Source of the DNA: Pseudomonas congelans
GTDB lineage: Bacteria > Pseudomonadota > Gammaproteobacteria > Pseudomonadales > Pseudomonadaceae
Assembly: GCF_900103225.1 (NCBI RefSeq)
Contig: NZ_FNJH01000001.1
Span: 866,980-930,979 of the forward strand
Length of the DNA stretch: 64,000 nucleotides
Reading direction: 5' to 3'
A program made the translations under genes and the position numbers. This document shows, in pieces, positions 42,501-55,000 of the stretch (the first letter of the stretch is position 1; every line of letters begins with the position of its first letter). The notes beneath the pieces are model-generated. The model ran no database searches. It was not told where the DNA came from and was given only the letters and a program-made list of their open reading frames with translations.

Positions 42501-45500
42501 GCTGGTCTTTACACGCCTGGACGCGCTGCCGCTGACCAGCCATGGCAAGCTTGACCGCCGTGCCTTGCCGGACCCGGCGCTGGAAGCGCTGACCAGTCAG
42601 GCCTACGAGGCACCGGTGGGTGAAACGGAGACCCTCATGGCGGATCTCTGGGCGCACGTGCTTGGCCTGGAAAAAGTCGGCCGTCACGACAACTTCTTTG
42701 AACTGGGCGGGCATTCGCTGCTGGCGGTCAGTCTGGTCGAGCGCCTGCGCAATGCCGGACTCAGCGTCGATGTCCGCGTCCTGCTCGGCCAGCCGACTGT
42801 CGCCGCGCTGGCCGCATCGGTGGGCAAGGGGCGTGAAATTCCGACGCCGCTCAATCGCGTACCGGCTGGCTGTACACACATCACGCCGGACCTGCTGAGC
42901 CTGTCAAAGCTCGACCAGCCGACCATCGAGCGCATTGTCGCCACGGTGCCTGGCGGAGCCGCCAACGTTCAGGAAATCTACCCGCTGGCGCCCCTGCAGG
43001 AAGGCATCCTCTATCACCACCTGACTGCCGAGCAGGGCGATCCGTACTTGCTGCAATTGCGCATGAACGTCGACAGCCCGGAGCGTCTGCAGGCGGTAGC
43101 CGCTGCCTTGCGCAAAGTCATTGCCCGGCATGACAGCCTGCGCACGGCGATCGTCTGGGAAGGGCTGGAAACACCGCAACAGGTCGTCTGGCGTCAGGCG
43201 GATCTGGTTGTCGAACGTGTGACGCTGGCGCAAATCGACACCCCGGCGGGCTCGGCACGCATGGACTTGAGCTGCGCGCCGCTGATTCGTCTGGCCTACT
43301 GTCCGGACCCTACTGGCCCGGGCCTGTCGGCAACGCTGCGCTTCCATCACATTGTGGTGGACGCCACCGCGCTCGAAGTGATGCGCGAAGAAATGCTCGC
43401 CCATCTGCGCGGCGAACCGGGTCCGACGCAGCCCGCTGTGCCGTATCGCAACTATGTGGCCCAGGCACGTCTGGGTGTCAGCGAAGCGGAGCATGAGGCG
43501 TATTTCCGCGAGCAACTGGGCGATATGGACGAGCCGACGTTGCCGTTTGAGCTGCGCGATGTGCAGGGGGACGGTCGTTGTATCGAGGAAGCACAGCAGG
43601 TGCTGCCCGATGCCTTGCTGCAGCGTCTGCGCAGTCAGGCGCGGCAACTGGGGATCAGTGTCGCCAGCCTGTTGCATCTGGCGTGGGCACGGGTTCTGGG
43701 CGCGGCCACCGGCAATGACCGTGTGGTATTCGGTACTGTGCTGCTGGGGCGCTTGCAGGGCGGTGCGGGTGCCGACCGTGGCATGGGCATGTTCATCAAT
43801 ACGCTGCCGTTGCGCGTCGATCTGGACAACATCAGCGTGCGCGACGGCGCACGCGCCACGCATGCCCGACTGGCGGCACTGCTTGGCCATGAGCACGCAT
43901 CCCTGGCTCAGGCACAGCGCTGGAGCGGGGTAGCAGCGCCATTGCCGTTGTTCAGTGCAATCCTCAACTATCGACACGCAGCAGGCCAGGCGCGACAGGA
44001 TGCGCAGCTTGATGCATGGCAAGGCCTGGAGATTCTGACCAGCGAGAAGCACACCAACTACCCGTTGAGCCTCAACGTCGACGATCTGGGCGACAGCCTG
44101 CGCCTGAGCGTTACCGTGCCACCCAGAGTAGGGGCGCAACGTATCTGCGCTTACGTGCAGCAGACGCTGGTGGCCATGCTTGACGCCCTTGAAGGTCAGC
44201 CGGATCTGCCGGTGCAGCATCTGTCGGTACTCAGCGCTGAAGAGCGGCAACGCTCGCTGGTCGACTTTAACGCCACGGCGATCCATCACGATCTTCAGCA
44301 AACCCTGCACGGGCTGTTCGAAGCCCAGGCGGTGCGTACGCCGCAGGCGATTGCCCTGCGTGCCGGACGTGCACAATTGAGCTATCGCCAGCTCAACGAA
44401 CAGGCCAACTGCCTGGCTCATCACCTGATCGATCTGGGCGTGCGGCCTGATCAACGGGTAGCGATCTGCGTCGAGCGCGGCCTGTCGATGGTGATCGGTC
44501 TGCTGGCGATCCTCAAGGCCGGTGGCGCTTACGTACCACTGGATCCGAGCTACCCGCGCGAGCGTTTGCAGTACATGGTCAAGGACAGCACGCCGGTCGC
44601 CTTGCTGGTACAGGCAGGCACCCGCGATCTGCTTGACGACGAACATGCCCTGCGGATCGATCTGGACAGCGTGACCTGGGACGCGCAGCGCGATGAGAAT
44701 CCGCGCGTTCCCGGCCTGACGGCGGAGCATCTGGCGTATGTGATTTACACCTCGGGCTCCACTGGCACGCCGAAAGGGGTGATGGTCGAGCACCGTAACG
44801 TCAGCAACCTGGTGCAGTGGAGCTCGGTGTTGTGCCCACCTGCCTCGGGCGCTGTCATGCTGCAAAAGGCCCCGATCAGCTTCGACGCCTCGGTCTGGGA
44901 GATTTTCTGGCCCCTGAGCAGCGGTATTGCGCTGGTGCTGGCGCGTCCTGATGGCCAGCGTGATCCTGCCTACCTGGCGCAGGTGATTCAGGAGCGTCAG
45001 GTCAGCATCGTGCAGTTCGTTCCGGCGCTGTTGCAGCAGTTCCTCGATCTGCCGCAGAGCAGCGCGTGCAGCAGCCTGACCGACGTTGTCTGCGGGGGTG
45101 GTGAGCTGACCGTGGAGATGGCCGCACAGCTACGCAAACGTTTGCCAGGGGCGCGCCTGCACAACGTGTATGGCCCGACCGAAACCACAGTCGATTGCAG
45201 CGTCTGGACACTGCGCCCCGACGAAGCCGTGCCGGACAGCGCCTTGCCTATCGGACGCCCGATCAGCAATACGCGGCTTTACGTGCTCGATGCCCATGAC
45301 CAGCCCGTACCTCAAGGTGTTATCGGTCATCTGCATATCGGCGGTGCCGGGGTGACGCGTGGCTATCTGAACCTGCCAAAGACCGATGCCGAACGTTTTA
45401 TCGACAGCCCTTTCGTTGCAGGCGACCGCCTGTACCGCAGCGGCGATCTGGTACGCCAGCGGGCAGACGGCAACCTCGAGTTTCTTGGCCGCAATGACGA

Positions 45501-46053
45501 TCAGGTGAAGATCCACGGATTACGAATCGAACCGGGCGATATCCAGGCCTGCCTGATCAGCCATCCGGGTATCGAACAGGCAATCGTTCTGGTGCGCGAC
45601 GAGCAACCTGGCGGGCAGCGGCTGGTGGCCTATTACACCGGCACACAGTTATCGGTCGAGGCCTTGCGTGAGGTGCTGCGTGCGCAGTTGCCGGATTACA
45701 TGGTGCCTGCACTGTTCGTGCACCTGGACGCCATGCCCCTGAGCCCCAACGGCAAGCTGGATCGCAAGGCGCTGCCTGCGCCAGGGCAGGATGCGCTCCT
45801 GACCCGTCCTTATGAAGCACCGCAAGGCGAAACCGAAGCCCTGCTGGCCAGGCTCTGGAGCGAACTGCTCGGGGTCGGGCAGGTAGGCCGTCACGACAAC
45901 TTTTTCGAGCTGGGCGGTCATTCGCTGCTGGCGGTGAGCCTGACTGCGCGCCTGCGCCAGGAAGGCATCGAGGCCGATGTCCGGGCGCTTTTCGAACAAC
46001 CTACGCTGGCGGGCTACGCAGCCATCACAGAGAACATGGAGATTACCCTGTGA
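36556..46053 (+). CDS. syfA: Syringafactin synthetase SyfA, NRPS modules 1-3 (Leu-Leu-Gln)
   Basis: 3165 residues, domain order C-A-T-C-A-T-C-A-T. The first C domain (1-450, HHLILDG at 142) opens the chain and would be the lipo-initiation type that adds the 3-hydroxy fatty acid. A1 (YTSGSTG at 614) and A2 (1676) have pocket residues reading DAWFLGNVV, the leucine code. A3 (2731) reads DAWQVGVVD, a glutamine-type code. T-domain serines are at 992, 2054 and 3123. C2 and C3 carry the [10 protein letters not shown] motif of dual condensation/epimerisation domains (1092, 2154) plus HHLVLDN/HHIVVDA second motifs, so residues 1 and 2 should become D. There is no separate E or TE domain; the chain passes to SyfB. 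The stop overlaps the SyfB GTG by four bases. Confidence 0.93.
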   Translation: MLPSSAATYPLTAAQRDVWLDQISRGDSPLYNIGGYLQLSGAVDPATLHKALEQLVCAHEALRTVLIPGAGADGMPLQSYAACLPVSLPLHDFSAHPEPEQAARALLNDNMRRPYVLDGSPLLDFCLIRLAGDQHWLAGQAHHLILDGWGFGQLFKSLGELYSALVAGKDLELLAPGYSNFIADDARYQASQRYSQDRAYWLEKYRDLPEPLLVSRYHNRRATDPAPSHAWVQPLPGTLHARMKQFAERHNASAFHVLLAVLHVYFTRTAQRNEWIVGLPLLNRSGARFKATLGHFAQVSAVRMAFDDGLDFAALVVEVRDALKSDFRHQRFPLSELNRSLELSREGRAQLFEVSVSYELEDHGYCYADAQAQTVKVSNGYEATPLAVHLRSNSCNDDASLHLVHHRAWIEDAEAPAIAGRLLHILEQGLENPALRIQDFHLSAPAEQLQLQAWNQTETAVGDEQLIHRRIEQQARTRPYAVAAIFQGQHLTYAQLNRQANALAQRLIYQGVRPDDRVAIVSRRGLETLVGLLAILKAGAAYVPIDPSHPRERLHYLLSDSAPVVVLTLSSLIERLPPLAVPLIELDHCTDGQGAENNPQVAGLGSDNLVYVIYTSGSTGQPKGVMVEHRTLANLVDWHCQAFDVKAGSHASCLAGFGFDAMAWEVWPTLCAGATLHLAPVQDGGEDIEAMLDWWRAQPLDVSFLPTPVAEYAFSQSQDHPTLRTLLIGGDRLRQFAHNRRYAVVNNYGPTETTVVATSGQVLGNGSLHIGGPIANTRVYVLDEHLQAMPVGVPGELYIGGEGVARGYLNQPQLTEERFVADPFSEVAQARMYRSGDLVRWNGDGTLDYLGRNDDQVKIRGMRIELGEIEAVLSSLDGVKDAVVLVRDLHLLAWFTEHSTVHIDTLGPAMRARLPGYMVPRAFTRLTALPLTANGKLDRRALPDPDPAYLLGNAYEAPLGEVEIAMAAIWAQVLGIERVGRHDNFFELGGHSLLAVSLVEQLRKAGLKADVHVLLSQPTLAALAASQTGVSTFKVPANLIPAGCKQITPGMLSLVSLEQSAIDRIVASVPGGAANVQEIYPLAPLQEGILYHHLTAEQGDPYLLQWRLAFDTPERLYSWAAALQEVIDRHDILRTSVVWQGLESPQQVVWRTAELAVQAIEFEAEDSEYAVIDRLQHQFDARHHRLDLTQAPLMRLVHAQQSSSGETVAILLFHHLVLDNTAMEIVSREMQALLFGHRYDLKTPVPYRNYVAQVRLANDDASHTAFFTEMLGDVDEPTLPLGIQDVHADGSGIEEERRALDPELALRLREQARQLGVSAASLMHVVWARVLGVLSNRRDVVFGTVLLGRMGGEGADRALGVFINTLPLRVDTALETRPAVKAVHAKLSALIAHEQASLVLAQGCSAVASGSPLFSALLNYRHSAEVKPLDGEGLWQGVRVLGGDVRSNYPLTLCVDDLGEGFDLHVLAQQGMGAERIAGWVLNTLEHLLETLEQALPLRLENVPILDAAERNHLLLDFNRTEQPFPQDCTVNALIEAQAASQPHSPAVIQGSDVLTYAQLNERANRLAHHLIGLGVKADERIALCLHRGPERLVAMLAVLKAGAAYVPVDPVYPAERIAYLLQDSAPRVVLTEDSTHDLAADTARVNIEQADWLGSSGNNPCVAGLDAQKLAYVIYTSGSTGQPKGVMVEHRTLVNLVHWHCQAFALQAGSHTASVAGFGFDAMAWEVWPALCAGAVLHLPPVEVGNEHVDELLDWWLEQPLQVGFLPTPVAEQAFRRSRQHPTLRTLLIGGDRLRQFDSDPGFAVINNYGPTETTVVATSGAMQPSGPLHIGGPIANTRVYVLDEQLQPVPVGVVGELYIGGAGVARGYLNRPQMTEERFIADPFSATTQARLYRSGDLVRWNADGSLDYLGRNDDQVKIRGMRIELGEIESALASQAEVQDAVVLVRGERLLAWFTENAPVEPEALREALRARLPAHMVPLVFTRLDALPLTSHGKLDRRALPDPALEALTSQAYEAPVGETETLMADLWAHVLGLEKVGRHDNFFELGGHSLLAVSLVERLRNAGLSVDVRVLLGQPTVAALAASVGKGREIPTPLNRVPAGCTHITPDLLSLSKLDQPTIERIVATVPGGAANVQEIYPLAPLQEGILYHHLTAEQGDPYLLQLRMNVDSPERLQAVAAALRKVIARHDSLRTAIVWEGLETPQQVVWRQADLVVERVTLAQIDTPAGSARMDLSCAPLIRLAYCPDPTGPGLSATLRFHHIVVDATALEVMREEMLAHLRGEPGPTQPAVPYRNYVAQARLGVSEAEHEAYFREQLGDMDEPTLPFELRDVQGDGRCIEEAQQVLPDALLQRLRSQARQLGISVASLLHLAWARVLGAATGNDRVVFGTVLLGRLQGGAGADRGMGMFINTLPLRVDLDNISVRDGARATHARLAALLGHEHASLAQAQRWSGVAAPLPLFSAILNYRHAAGQARQDAQLDAWQGLEILTSEKHTNYPLSLNVDDLGDSLRLSVTVPPRVGAQRICAYVQQTLVAMLDALEGQPDLPVQHLSVLSAEERQRSLVDFNATAIHHDLQQTLHGLFEAQAVRTPQAIALRAGRAQLSYRQLNEQANCLAHHLIDLGVRPDQRVAICVERGLSMVIGLLAILKAGGAYVPLDPSYPRERLQYMVKDSTPVALLVQAGTRDLLDDEHALRIDLDSVTWDAQRDENPRVPGLTAEHLAYVIYTSGSTGTPKGVMVEHRNVSNLVQWSSVLCPPASGAVMLQKAPISFDASVWEIFWPLSSGIALVLARPDGQRDPAYLAQVIQERQVSIVQFVPALLQQFLDLPQSSACSSLTDVVCGGGELTVEMAAQLRKRLPGARLHNVYGPTETTVDCSVWTLRPDEAVPDSALPIGRPISNTRLYVLDAHDQPVPQGVIGHLHIGGAGVTRGYLNLPKTDAERFIDSPFVAGDRLYRSGDLVRQRADGNLEFLGRNDDQVKIHGLRIEPGDIQACLISHPGIEQAIVLVRDEQPGGQRLVAYYTGTQLSVEALREVLRAQLPDYMVPALFVHLDAMPLSPNGKLDRKALPAPGQDALLTRPYEAPQGETEALLARLWSELLGVGQVGRHDNFFELGGHSLLAVSLTARLRQEGIEADVRALFEQPTLAGYAAITENMEITL

Positions 46054-49000
46054 GCATCAACGAACTTTTGGCGACACTCAAAGCTCACAATATCCACCTG
46101 ACGGTCAAGGACGGTCAATTGGTGGTGCAGGGCAATCGCCGTGCATTGACTGATAACGGCCTGCTGGAGCATCTGCGTGAGCATAAGCCGGCGCTGATCG
46201 AGCTCATCGAGCAGGGCGATTATGAGAACGGCCAGCGCGGCGCACCGGTATTGCCAGCCAATGGCATCGAACAGGGTTGCGAGCGAATCACCCCCGGAAT
46301 GTTGACGCTGGCGGACCTTGATCAGGTGGCTATCGACCTGTTGATGGACGCGATACCGGGAGGCGCCGCGAATGTCCAGGACATCTACCCGCTGGCCCCG
46401 CTGCAACAAGGCATTCTTTATCACCACGTCACCGCCACCCACGGCGACCCCTATGTCATGCAGGTGCAATTCGCCTTTTCTGATCAGGCGCGTCTGAACG
46501 CGTTCGCCGAGGCGCTGCAAACCGTCATCACCCGGCATGACATTCTGCGCACCTCAATACACTGGAAGGGGCTGGAAACCCCGGTGCAGGTGGTCTGGCG
46601 CCACGCTGAACTCAAGGTCGACAGCTCGCCGCTCGCGGCAGACCTGACGATGGATCTGGGCCAGGCACCGCTGATGCGCCTGGTCTGCCATGCACCTGTT
46701 GCAGGTCAGAGGGTCGAGGCTACGCTGCTGTTTCACCACATTGCCATGGACCACAGTGCCCTTGAGGTCGTGCGCCATGAAATACAGGCCTGTCTGTCCG
46801 GGCAAGCCGAATTGCTGGGCGTACCGGTACCGTTTCGCAACTATGTCGGGCAAGCGCTGCTGGGCGTCAGCGAAGCTCAGCATGAAGCGTTTTTCCGCGA
46901 GATGCTGGGTGATCTCGACGAACCGACACTGGCCTACGGCCTGCAGGATTTGAGCGGTGAGGGCGACGCGATCGAAGAGCACAGCGTCACGCTTGATCAG
47001 CAGCTGTGTCAGCGTCTGCGTGCTCAGGCGCGAACCCTCGGTATCAGTGTCGCCAGCCTGTTCCATCTGGGCTGGGCACGGGTGCTGGCAGGCCTTGCCG
47101 GGCAATCGCGGGTGGTATTCGGCACCGTTCTGATGGGGCGTTTGCTGGGTGCCGAAGCCACAGAGCGGGCGCTAGGCATCTTCATCAACACATTGCCGCT
47201 GCGCCTCGATCTGGACGAGCAGGGCGTGCAGGCCGCAGTGCGCGCCACTCACCAGCGTCTGACCGCGCTGATGCGCCACGAACACGCACCGCTGGCACTG
47301 GCACAGCGCTGCAGTGGGGTAAAAGCGCCGACGCCGTTGTTCAACGCGTTGCTCAACTACCGCCACAGTGCGCCGGCGCAAGCGTCCGGTGAGACGTGGC
47401 AAGGCATCGAAGTGCTGCAGGCTCAGGAGCGCAGCAATTATCCGCTGGTGCTGAGCGTCGATGATTTGGGTGAGGCCTTTGGCTTGACGGCACAAACCGC
47501 CGCAGGCATCGACCCGCAAAGCATTTGTGCCTACATGCAATGGACCATGGAAAGCGTGGTCGATGCGCTGGAGCAGGCGCCACAGATGCCGGTCGATCAG
47601 CTCGATATCGTGCCCGCCAGCGAGCGTGCGCAATTGTTGCTGGGCTTCAATGACCAACGTGCCGACTACGAACGCAGGCTGACGATTCATCAGCGCATCG
47701 AGCATTTGGCAGAGCAGCAGCCTGATGCTATTGCCGCGCAGGTGGGTGCCCAACACCTGAGCTACCGTGAGCTGAACGCGCGCGCCAACGCGCTCGCCCA
47801 TAAGTTGATCAGTCTTGGCGTACAACCCGATGACCGCGTGGCGGTGGTGGCACGACGCAGCCTGGAGACGCTGGTCGGCTTGCTGGCGGTGCTCAAGGCC
47901 GGAGCGGGCTACGTACCGGTCGATCCGGCACACCCGGACGAGCGCATTGCCTATCTGCTGGGCGACAGCGCCCCGGTTGCCGTGTTGACTCAACCGGAGT
48001 TCGTCGCACGCCTGCAAGGGTTGGGCTTGCCAGGCTTGAACACACCGCTGATCGAACTGGATCTGGCCAACTGGCCGGAGCAGCAAGACAATCCTCATCT
48101 CGACACGCTCGATTCGACCCATCTCGCTTATGTGATCTACACCTCGGGCTCGACCGGCCAGCCCAAGGGTGTGATGGTCGAACACCGCACGCTGAACAAT
48201 CTGATCGACTGGCACCGAGAGGCCTTCGACCTGCACGCGGGCAGTCATACCGCCAGTGTCGCAGGCTTCGGTTTCGACGCCATGGCCTGGGAAGTCTGGC
48301 CGGCCTTGTGCGCCGGGGCGACGCTGCACCTGCCACCGGCCGAGATCGGCAATGAGCAGCTCGATGCGCTGCTCGACTGGTGGATCGCCCAGCCATTGCA
48401 GGTCGCTTTTCTACCGACACCGGTGGCCGAATACGCCTTTAGCCGCGATCTGCGTCATCCAACACTGCACACACTGCTGATCGGTGGTGATCGGCTACGC
48501 CAGTTCCATCGCGATCCGGGTTTTGCGGTGATCAACAACTATGGCCCCACCGAAACCACGGTGGTTGCCACCTCCGGCCGCTTATTGCCCAATGGCAGCC
48601 TGGACATCGGTAAACCGGTCGCCAACACCTCGATTTACCTGCTTGATGAGCGGCAACAACTGGTTCCGCTCGGGGTGCCGGGCGAGCTGTATATCGGCGG
48701 CGACAGTGTGGCCCGCGGTTACCTGAATCAGCCGCAACTGACGGCAGAGCGCTTTGCGCATGACCCGTTCGCCGCGCAACCCCAGGCGCGCATGTACCGC
48801 ACCGGGGATCTGGCGCGCTGGAATGCCGATGGCACCCTGGAATACCTGGGTCGTAACGACGATCAGGTGAAAATTCGCGGGGTGCGCATCGAGCTGGGAG
48901 AAATCGAAAACCAGTTCAGCCAATTGCCGGGTATCGAGGAAGCTCTGGTACTGGCTCGTGAAGACGAGCCGGGGCAACCACGGCTGGTGGGCTACTTCAC

Positions 49001-52000
49001 CGAGCGGGCAGGGGCTGCCGCCAGCAGCGTGGAGCAATTGCGTACCGCGCTGCTGGCGCGGCTGCCGGGTTATATGGTGCCCGGCGCATTGGTGCGCCTG
49101 GACAGCTGGCCACTGACGGCCAATGGCAAGGTCGACCGCCGTGCATTGCCGGTACCCGACCGCACCGCACTGTCGACCGGCGAATACCAGGCACCGCAAG
49201 GCGATCTGGAAACCGCACTGGCGCTGATCTGGAGCGAATTGCTGCAGGTCGAGCGAGTAGGGCGTCATGACCGTTTCTTTGAGCTGGGCGGTCATTCGTT
49301 GCTGGCCATGCGCATGGTTTCTCAGGTGCGTCAGCGCCTGTCACTGGAGCTGGTTCTTGGCGACCTTTTCGCCGACAGTTCGCTGATCGCGATCGCACAC
49401 TGCCTGAGCGCTGCGGCGCGCAGTCAGTTGCCGGCCATCGACGTACAGCCACGCAACGGCCCGGTACCCTTGTCTTCCGCTCAGCAGCGCATCTGGTTCA
49501 TGGCGCAAATGGAAGATGCCAACAGCGCCTACAACATCTCGTTGGGCCTGAAACTGAGCGGTCCGCTGGACAGCCGTGCCTTGACCCGTGCACTGGAGCG
49601 GATCGTGGCCCGCCACGACAGCCTGCGCAGTCGCTTCAGCCAGGAAGACGACAACGCCTGGGTACAGGCAGCGTCTGTGACTGAAGTGCCGCGCATCTGC
49701 TGGCAGGATTTACATGATCAGGATCCGCAAGCACTGCAGGCAGTGATCAGGGAAGAGGCGGCGCAGCCCTTCGACTTGCAGCATGAACTGCCGATTCGCG
49801 GCCGTTTGCTGTGTCTGGCTGAAAACCGTCACGTATTGCTGCTGACCGTGCATCACATCGTTGCCGACGGCTGGTCGCTGGGCGTGCTGACCCGCGAACT
49901 GACCGCGCTCTACCAGGCGTTCAGTCAAGGGCAGGAGGATCCACTGCCCGCGCTGGCGCTGCAATATGGCGATTACGCCGTGTGGCAACGCAACTGGCTG
50001 GACGATGAACGATTGAGCCATCAGGCCGATTACTGGCAGCAGACCCTGACCGGGGCGCCGGTATTGCTGACCTTGCCCACTGACCGACCACGTCCTGCGC
50101 ATCAGGACTACACCGGGGCCAGCGTTGCGCTGGATCTCGATCCGCGTCTGAGCACCGACATCAGAGCCTTCTGCCAGGCGCAGTCGGTGACATCGTTCAT
50201 GCTGTTCATGGGCGCATGGGCGGTATTGCTGGCGCGGTTGTCCGGACAGGACGAGGTGGTCGTCGGCATGCCGGTTGCCAACCGCCGTCGTGCTGAAATC
50301 GAAGGTTTGATCGGGCTGTTCGTCAATACCCTGGCCGTGCGGGTGGATACGTCGGGCGAGCCGGACGTCGTGACGCTGCTGGAGCGCATCAAGGCCCGCG
50401 TTGTGGAAGCGCAGGACCATCAGGACCTGCCTTTCGAACAAGTGGTGGAGCGCCTGCGGCCGCCGCGCAGCCTTGCGCATAGCCCTTTATTCCAGGCATC
50501 ACTGACCTGGGACGGCAGCCAGGGGCTGGGATTGCAACTGGGCGACATGCAGCTTGAGCCTTTGGATGAACAGGCCGCTTTCGCAAAATTCGACCTCGCG
50601 CTGAGCGTCAGCGATGGCCCCGATCATTTCCGCTGCATCGTGGAATATGCCACAGCGCTGTTTGACCACAGCACCATCGAACGCCATCTGGGTTACCTGA
50701 AGGCGATCCTGCGTGCCATGGTTGCTGACAGCCAGACGGTGGTGAGCCACATTCCGCTGCTGTCGGAGGCCGAGCGTCGGCAGTTGACCGACGGTTTCAA
50801 TGCACCCGATGCGGTTTATCCGCAAGAGCAGACGCTGCACAGCCAGTTCGAAGCGCAAGCGCAGCGCACGCCGGATGCGATTGCCGTGAGCTTTGAAGAG
50901 GAGTCATGGAGCTACGCGACACTCAACGCCCAGGCCAACAGAATCGCGCATCGCCTGATTGGCATGGGCATCGGTGCGGACGACCGTGTCGCCATCTGCA
51001 CGCCTCGCGGCCTGCAGATGATCGCCGGCCTGCTGGGGATTCTCAAGGCAGGTGCCGCCTACGTGCCGTTGGACCCGGCTTATCCCCTTGAACGTCTGGC
51101 TTATACCCTTGACGACAGCGCACCGGTGGCGTTGTTGAGTCAGCGGTCAGTGCAGGGCACCTTGCCTGTCTCGGAAGTGCCGGTGATCAGTCTCGACGAC
51201 GACTTGCAGGACGAATCCGTCTGCAATCCGCAGGTGCCGGTTAAACCCGGCAACCTGGCTTATGTGATCTACACCTCGGGTTCCACCGGTAAGCCCAAAG
51301 GCGTGATGATCGAACACCGCAACGTTGCGCGGCTGTTCTCGGCCACCGAAGAATGGTTCGGTTTCAACAAGCAGGATGTCTGGGCGCTGTTCCATTCGTT
51401 TGCTTTCGACTTCTCGGTCTGGGAAATCTGGGGCGCGTTGCTGCATGGCGGGCATTTGGTGATCGTGCCGCAACTGGTCAGCCGCTCCCCCGAAGACTTC
51501 TACAACCTGGTATGCAGTGCCGGGGTGACGGTGCTCAACCAGACGCCGAGCGCGTTCCGTCATCTGATTGCTGCTCAGGGCGAGAACGGGCAGGCGCATT
51601 CGTTGCGCAAGGTGATTTTCGGCGGTGAAGCGCTGGACACAGTGATACTCAAGCCGTGGTATGCCCGCAATGTGAATGCCGGCACACAATTGGTGAACAT
51701 GTATGGCATCACTGAAACCACGGTGCATGTGACCTATTACCCGTTGCAGCCCGAAGATGCCCAGCGTCTTGGCGCCAGTCCGATCGGCAGGCGCATTCCC
51801 GACTTGCAGCTGTATGTCCTCGATGCCCGCGGCGAACCGGTGCCGGTGGGTGTGGTCGGCGAGCTGTATGTCGGCGGCGCCGGCGTAGCACGCGGCTACC
51901 TGAACCGTGAAGCACTGACGGCCGAACGGTTCCTCGACAACCCGTTCAGCCACGCAGCGGATGCGCGGATGTACCGTACCGGTGACCTGGGCCGCTGGAT

Positions 52001-55000
52001 GGCCGACGGCAGTCTGGAATACATGGGCCGTAACGATGAACAGGTCAAGATTCGCGGTTTCCGTATCGAACTGGGTGAGATCGCGGCTCGCCTGAATGAT
52101 CATCCAGATGTTCTCGACGCTGTGGTTGTGGCACGCGAGGATGTGCCGGGTGACAAGCGACTGGTTGGTTACTACACCTCGGCGGAAGATAACCCCGGGC
52201 TGGATATCGAACAGTTGCGTGCCTGGCTGTCGGGACTGCTGCCCGAATACATGGTGCCTGCGGCCTATGTAAGGCTGGCCAGCCTGCCGGTGACGGCGAA
52301 CGGCAAACTGGACCGCAAAAGCCTGCCGGCACCGGATCGCGACAGCATCGCCAGCCGGGCCTATGAAGCGCCGCAAGGTGCGACCGAAATCGCCCTGGCC
52401 AGCCTCTGGGCCGAGCTGCTGCATGTGGAGCAGGTCGGTCGTCAGGATAATTTCTTTGAACTGGGCGGCCACTCGTTGCTGGCCGTGACCCTGATTGCGC
52501 GTATGCGTCGTCTGGACATGCGTGCGGACATTCGCGTTCTGTTTGTCCAGCCAACCCTGGCGGCGCTCGCCGAAGCCGTCGGCCGCGACACTGAAATCAA
52601 TGTGCCGGCCAACCTGATCGATGCGCACTGCCAGCACATCACCCCCGAATTGTTGCCTCTGGTAGCGCTGGACCAGCCCGCCATTGACCGTATCGTGGCG
52701 CGGGTGCCGGGCGGTGCTGCGAATGTGCAGGATATCTATCCGCTGGGCCCGTTGCAGACTGGCATTCTTTATCACCACCTGACAGCTGGGGACAGTGATC
52801 CTTATCTGTTGCAGCCGCAGTTCGCCTTCGCCGACGCCTCGCGTCTCGACGCTTTTTGCCATGCCTTGCAGCGAGTGATCGAGCGCAACGATATTCTGCG
52901 CACCGGGTTGTTCTGGGAAGGTTTGCAAGCGCCGGTGCAGGTGGTCTGGCGTCAGGCGCCGCTGCGGGTTGAAGAGGTCGCCTTGCAGGACCTGTTCAAT
53001 GCACCACGCGTGGACCTGACTCAGGCGCCGCTGCTGCAGCTGGTCTATGCCCACGATCCGGCCAATAAGAGGATCGCAGCGGTGCTGCGCTATCACCATG
53101 TGATCATGGATCACATCGCCCTTGATGTATTGAGTCATGAGTTGCAGGCCATACTGCTGGACAACGAAGCTCAGCTCGCAGCGCCCGTGCCTTACCGAAA
53201 CTACATCGCCCACGTTGTGCAGGGGCCTGGCGACGACGCCCATGAGGCGTTCTTCCGCGAGCAGTTGGGCGATATCGATGAGCCGACTTTGCCTTACGGC
53301 CTGACACTGGCATCCGCAGACCAGATTCCCGGCGAGGCCCGACTCACGCTGAACAGCGACCTGTGCCGACAGATCCGCGATCAGGCAAGGCAGTTGAGTG
53401 TCAGCGCAGCCACGTTGATGCACCTGGCCTGGGCGAAGGTACTGGGGCAGTTGTCCGGGCGTGACAGCGTGGTATTCGGCACCGTGCTGCTTGGACGGTT
53501 GCGCGGCGGTGAAGGGGGCGAACGCGCCTTGGGTGTGTTCATCAATACTTTGCCATTGCGCATGGATCTGGTCGGGCATTGCGCGCGCAGTGCAGTGCTT
53601 GACCTGCATGGTCGTCTGGTCGGGATGCTCGCCCACGAGCACGCTCAGTTGGCTCTGACCCAGCGCTGCAGTGCCTTGCCGGCTGGCGCGCCACTGTTCA
53701 ATACGCTGCTCAATTACCGCCACAGCGCTGTGCCTGAGGTCGATGACCAAGCGAACAACACCGCATGGCAAGGGATTGAGGTTGTACACGCAGAGGAGCG
53801 CAGCAACTACCCGCTGACCTTGAGTATCGATGACTTCGGCGATGCTTTCAGCCTGACAGCCCAGGCTGCGCCGGGTATTGATCCGCAACGGATTTGCGCC
53901 TACGTGCAACAAGCCCTTGTCCATCTGGTGCAGGCCCTGGAGCAGCAGTCGGCAGCAGCCCTGATTGGCTCGTCAGTGGTGCCGGAGGCAGAACGCGAGC
54001 GTCTGTTGGTCTCGTTCAACGATACCCGCCGTGACTACCCACGCGGGCAGCCCGCGCACCGGCTGTTCGAGCGCCGCGCCGCACTTCACCCGCATGCCGT
54101 GGCGGCCGTGCATGGCCGTCGCTCACTCACGTATGGCGAGTTGAACGAACGCGCCAACCACTTGGCTCACTACCTGCTGGGACAAGGTGTGCGACCGAAC
54201 GAGCACGTGGCGATTCTGCTGCCGCGCTCACTGGAACTGCTGATCAGCCAGTTGGCGGTCGGCAAATGTGCAGCGACCTATGTGCCGCTGGACGTCAACG
54301 CGCCTGCCGAACGCCAGCATTACATGCTCGATGATTGCCAGGCGAAATGCGTGCTGACACAGAGCGCCACCTCGATTGGCTCGACAGTGCAGCGCATCGA
54401 TCTGGACCAGTTGAACCTTGATGACCAGCCTGCGCATGACCCGGGCCTGCCACAGGCGTCCGACACAGCGGCTTACGTCATGTATACCTCCGGTTCGACG
54501 GGCGCCCCGAAAGGCGTACGCGTTGCCCATCGCGGCATTGCCAGGCTGGTGTTGAACAACGGTTATGCCGACTTCAACGAGCAGGACCGCATCGCCTTTG
54601 CTTCCAACCCGGCGTTCGATGCAAGCACCATGGAAGTCTGGGGTGCCTTGCTCAACGGCGGGCAGTTGTTGGTGATCGAGCACACCACGCTGATCGACCC
54701 GATGCGTTTCAGCGCAGCCCTGCGTCACGGCAATGTCAGCGTGCTGTTTTTGACCAGCGCGCTGTTCAATCAGTACGTGCAACTGATTCCCGAGGCACTC
54801 AGCGGCCTTCGGCTGTTGCTTTCCGGCGGTGAGCGCGCCGATACGGCAAGCTTCCGCACGCTGCTTGCCCAGGCTCCGGGCCTGCACCTGTTGAACGTGT
54901 ATGGCCCTACTGAAACGACCACCTTCGCCACGGCCAGTGATGCGCGAGCACTGGCCGATCACGCCGAGTCGGTACCGATCGGCACACCTATCGGTAACAC

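Noticed and set aside
51147..53924. A 925-codon open frame on the minus strand inside syfB, and similar long antisense frames at 40555-42879, 42904-44865 and 59700-61724
   Set aside because: They are antisense to highly conserved NRPS domains, recur at equivalent places in each module, and encode no recognisable protein. High GC and codon bias explain them.
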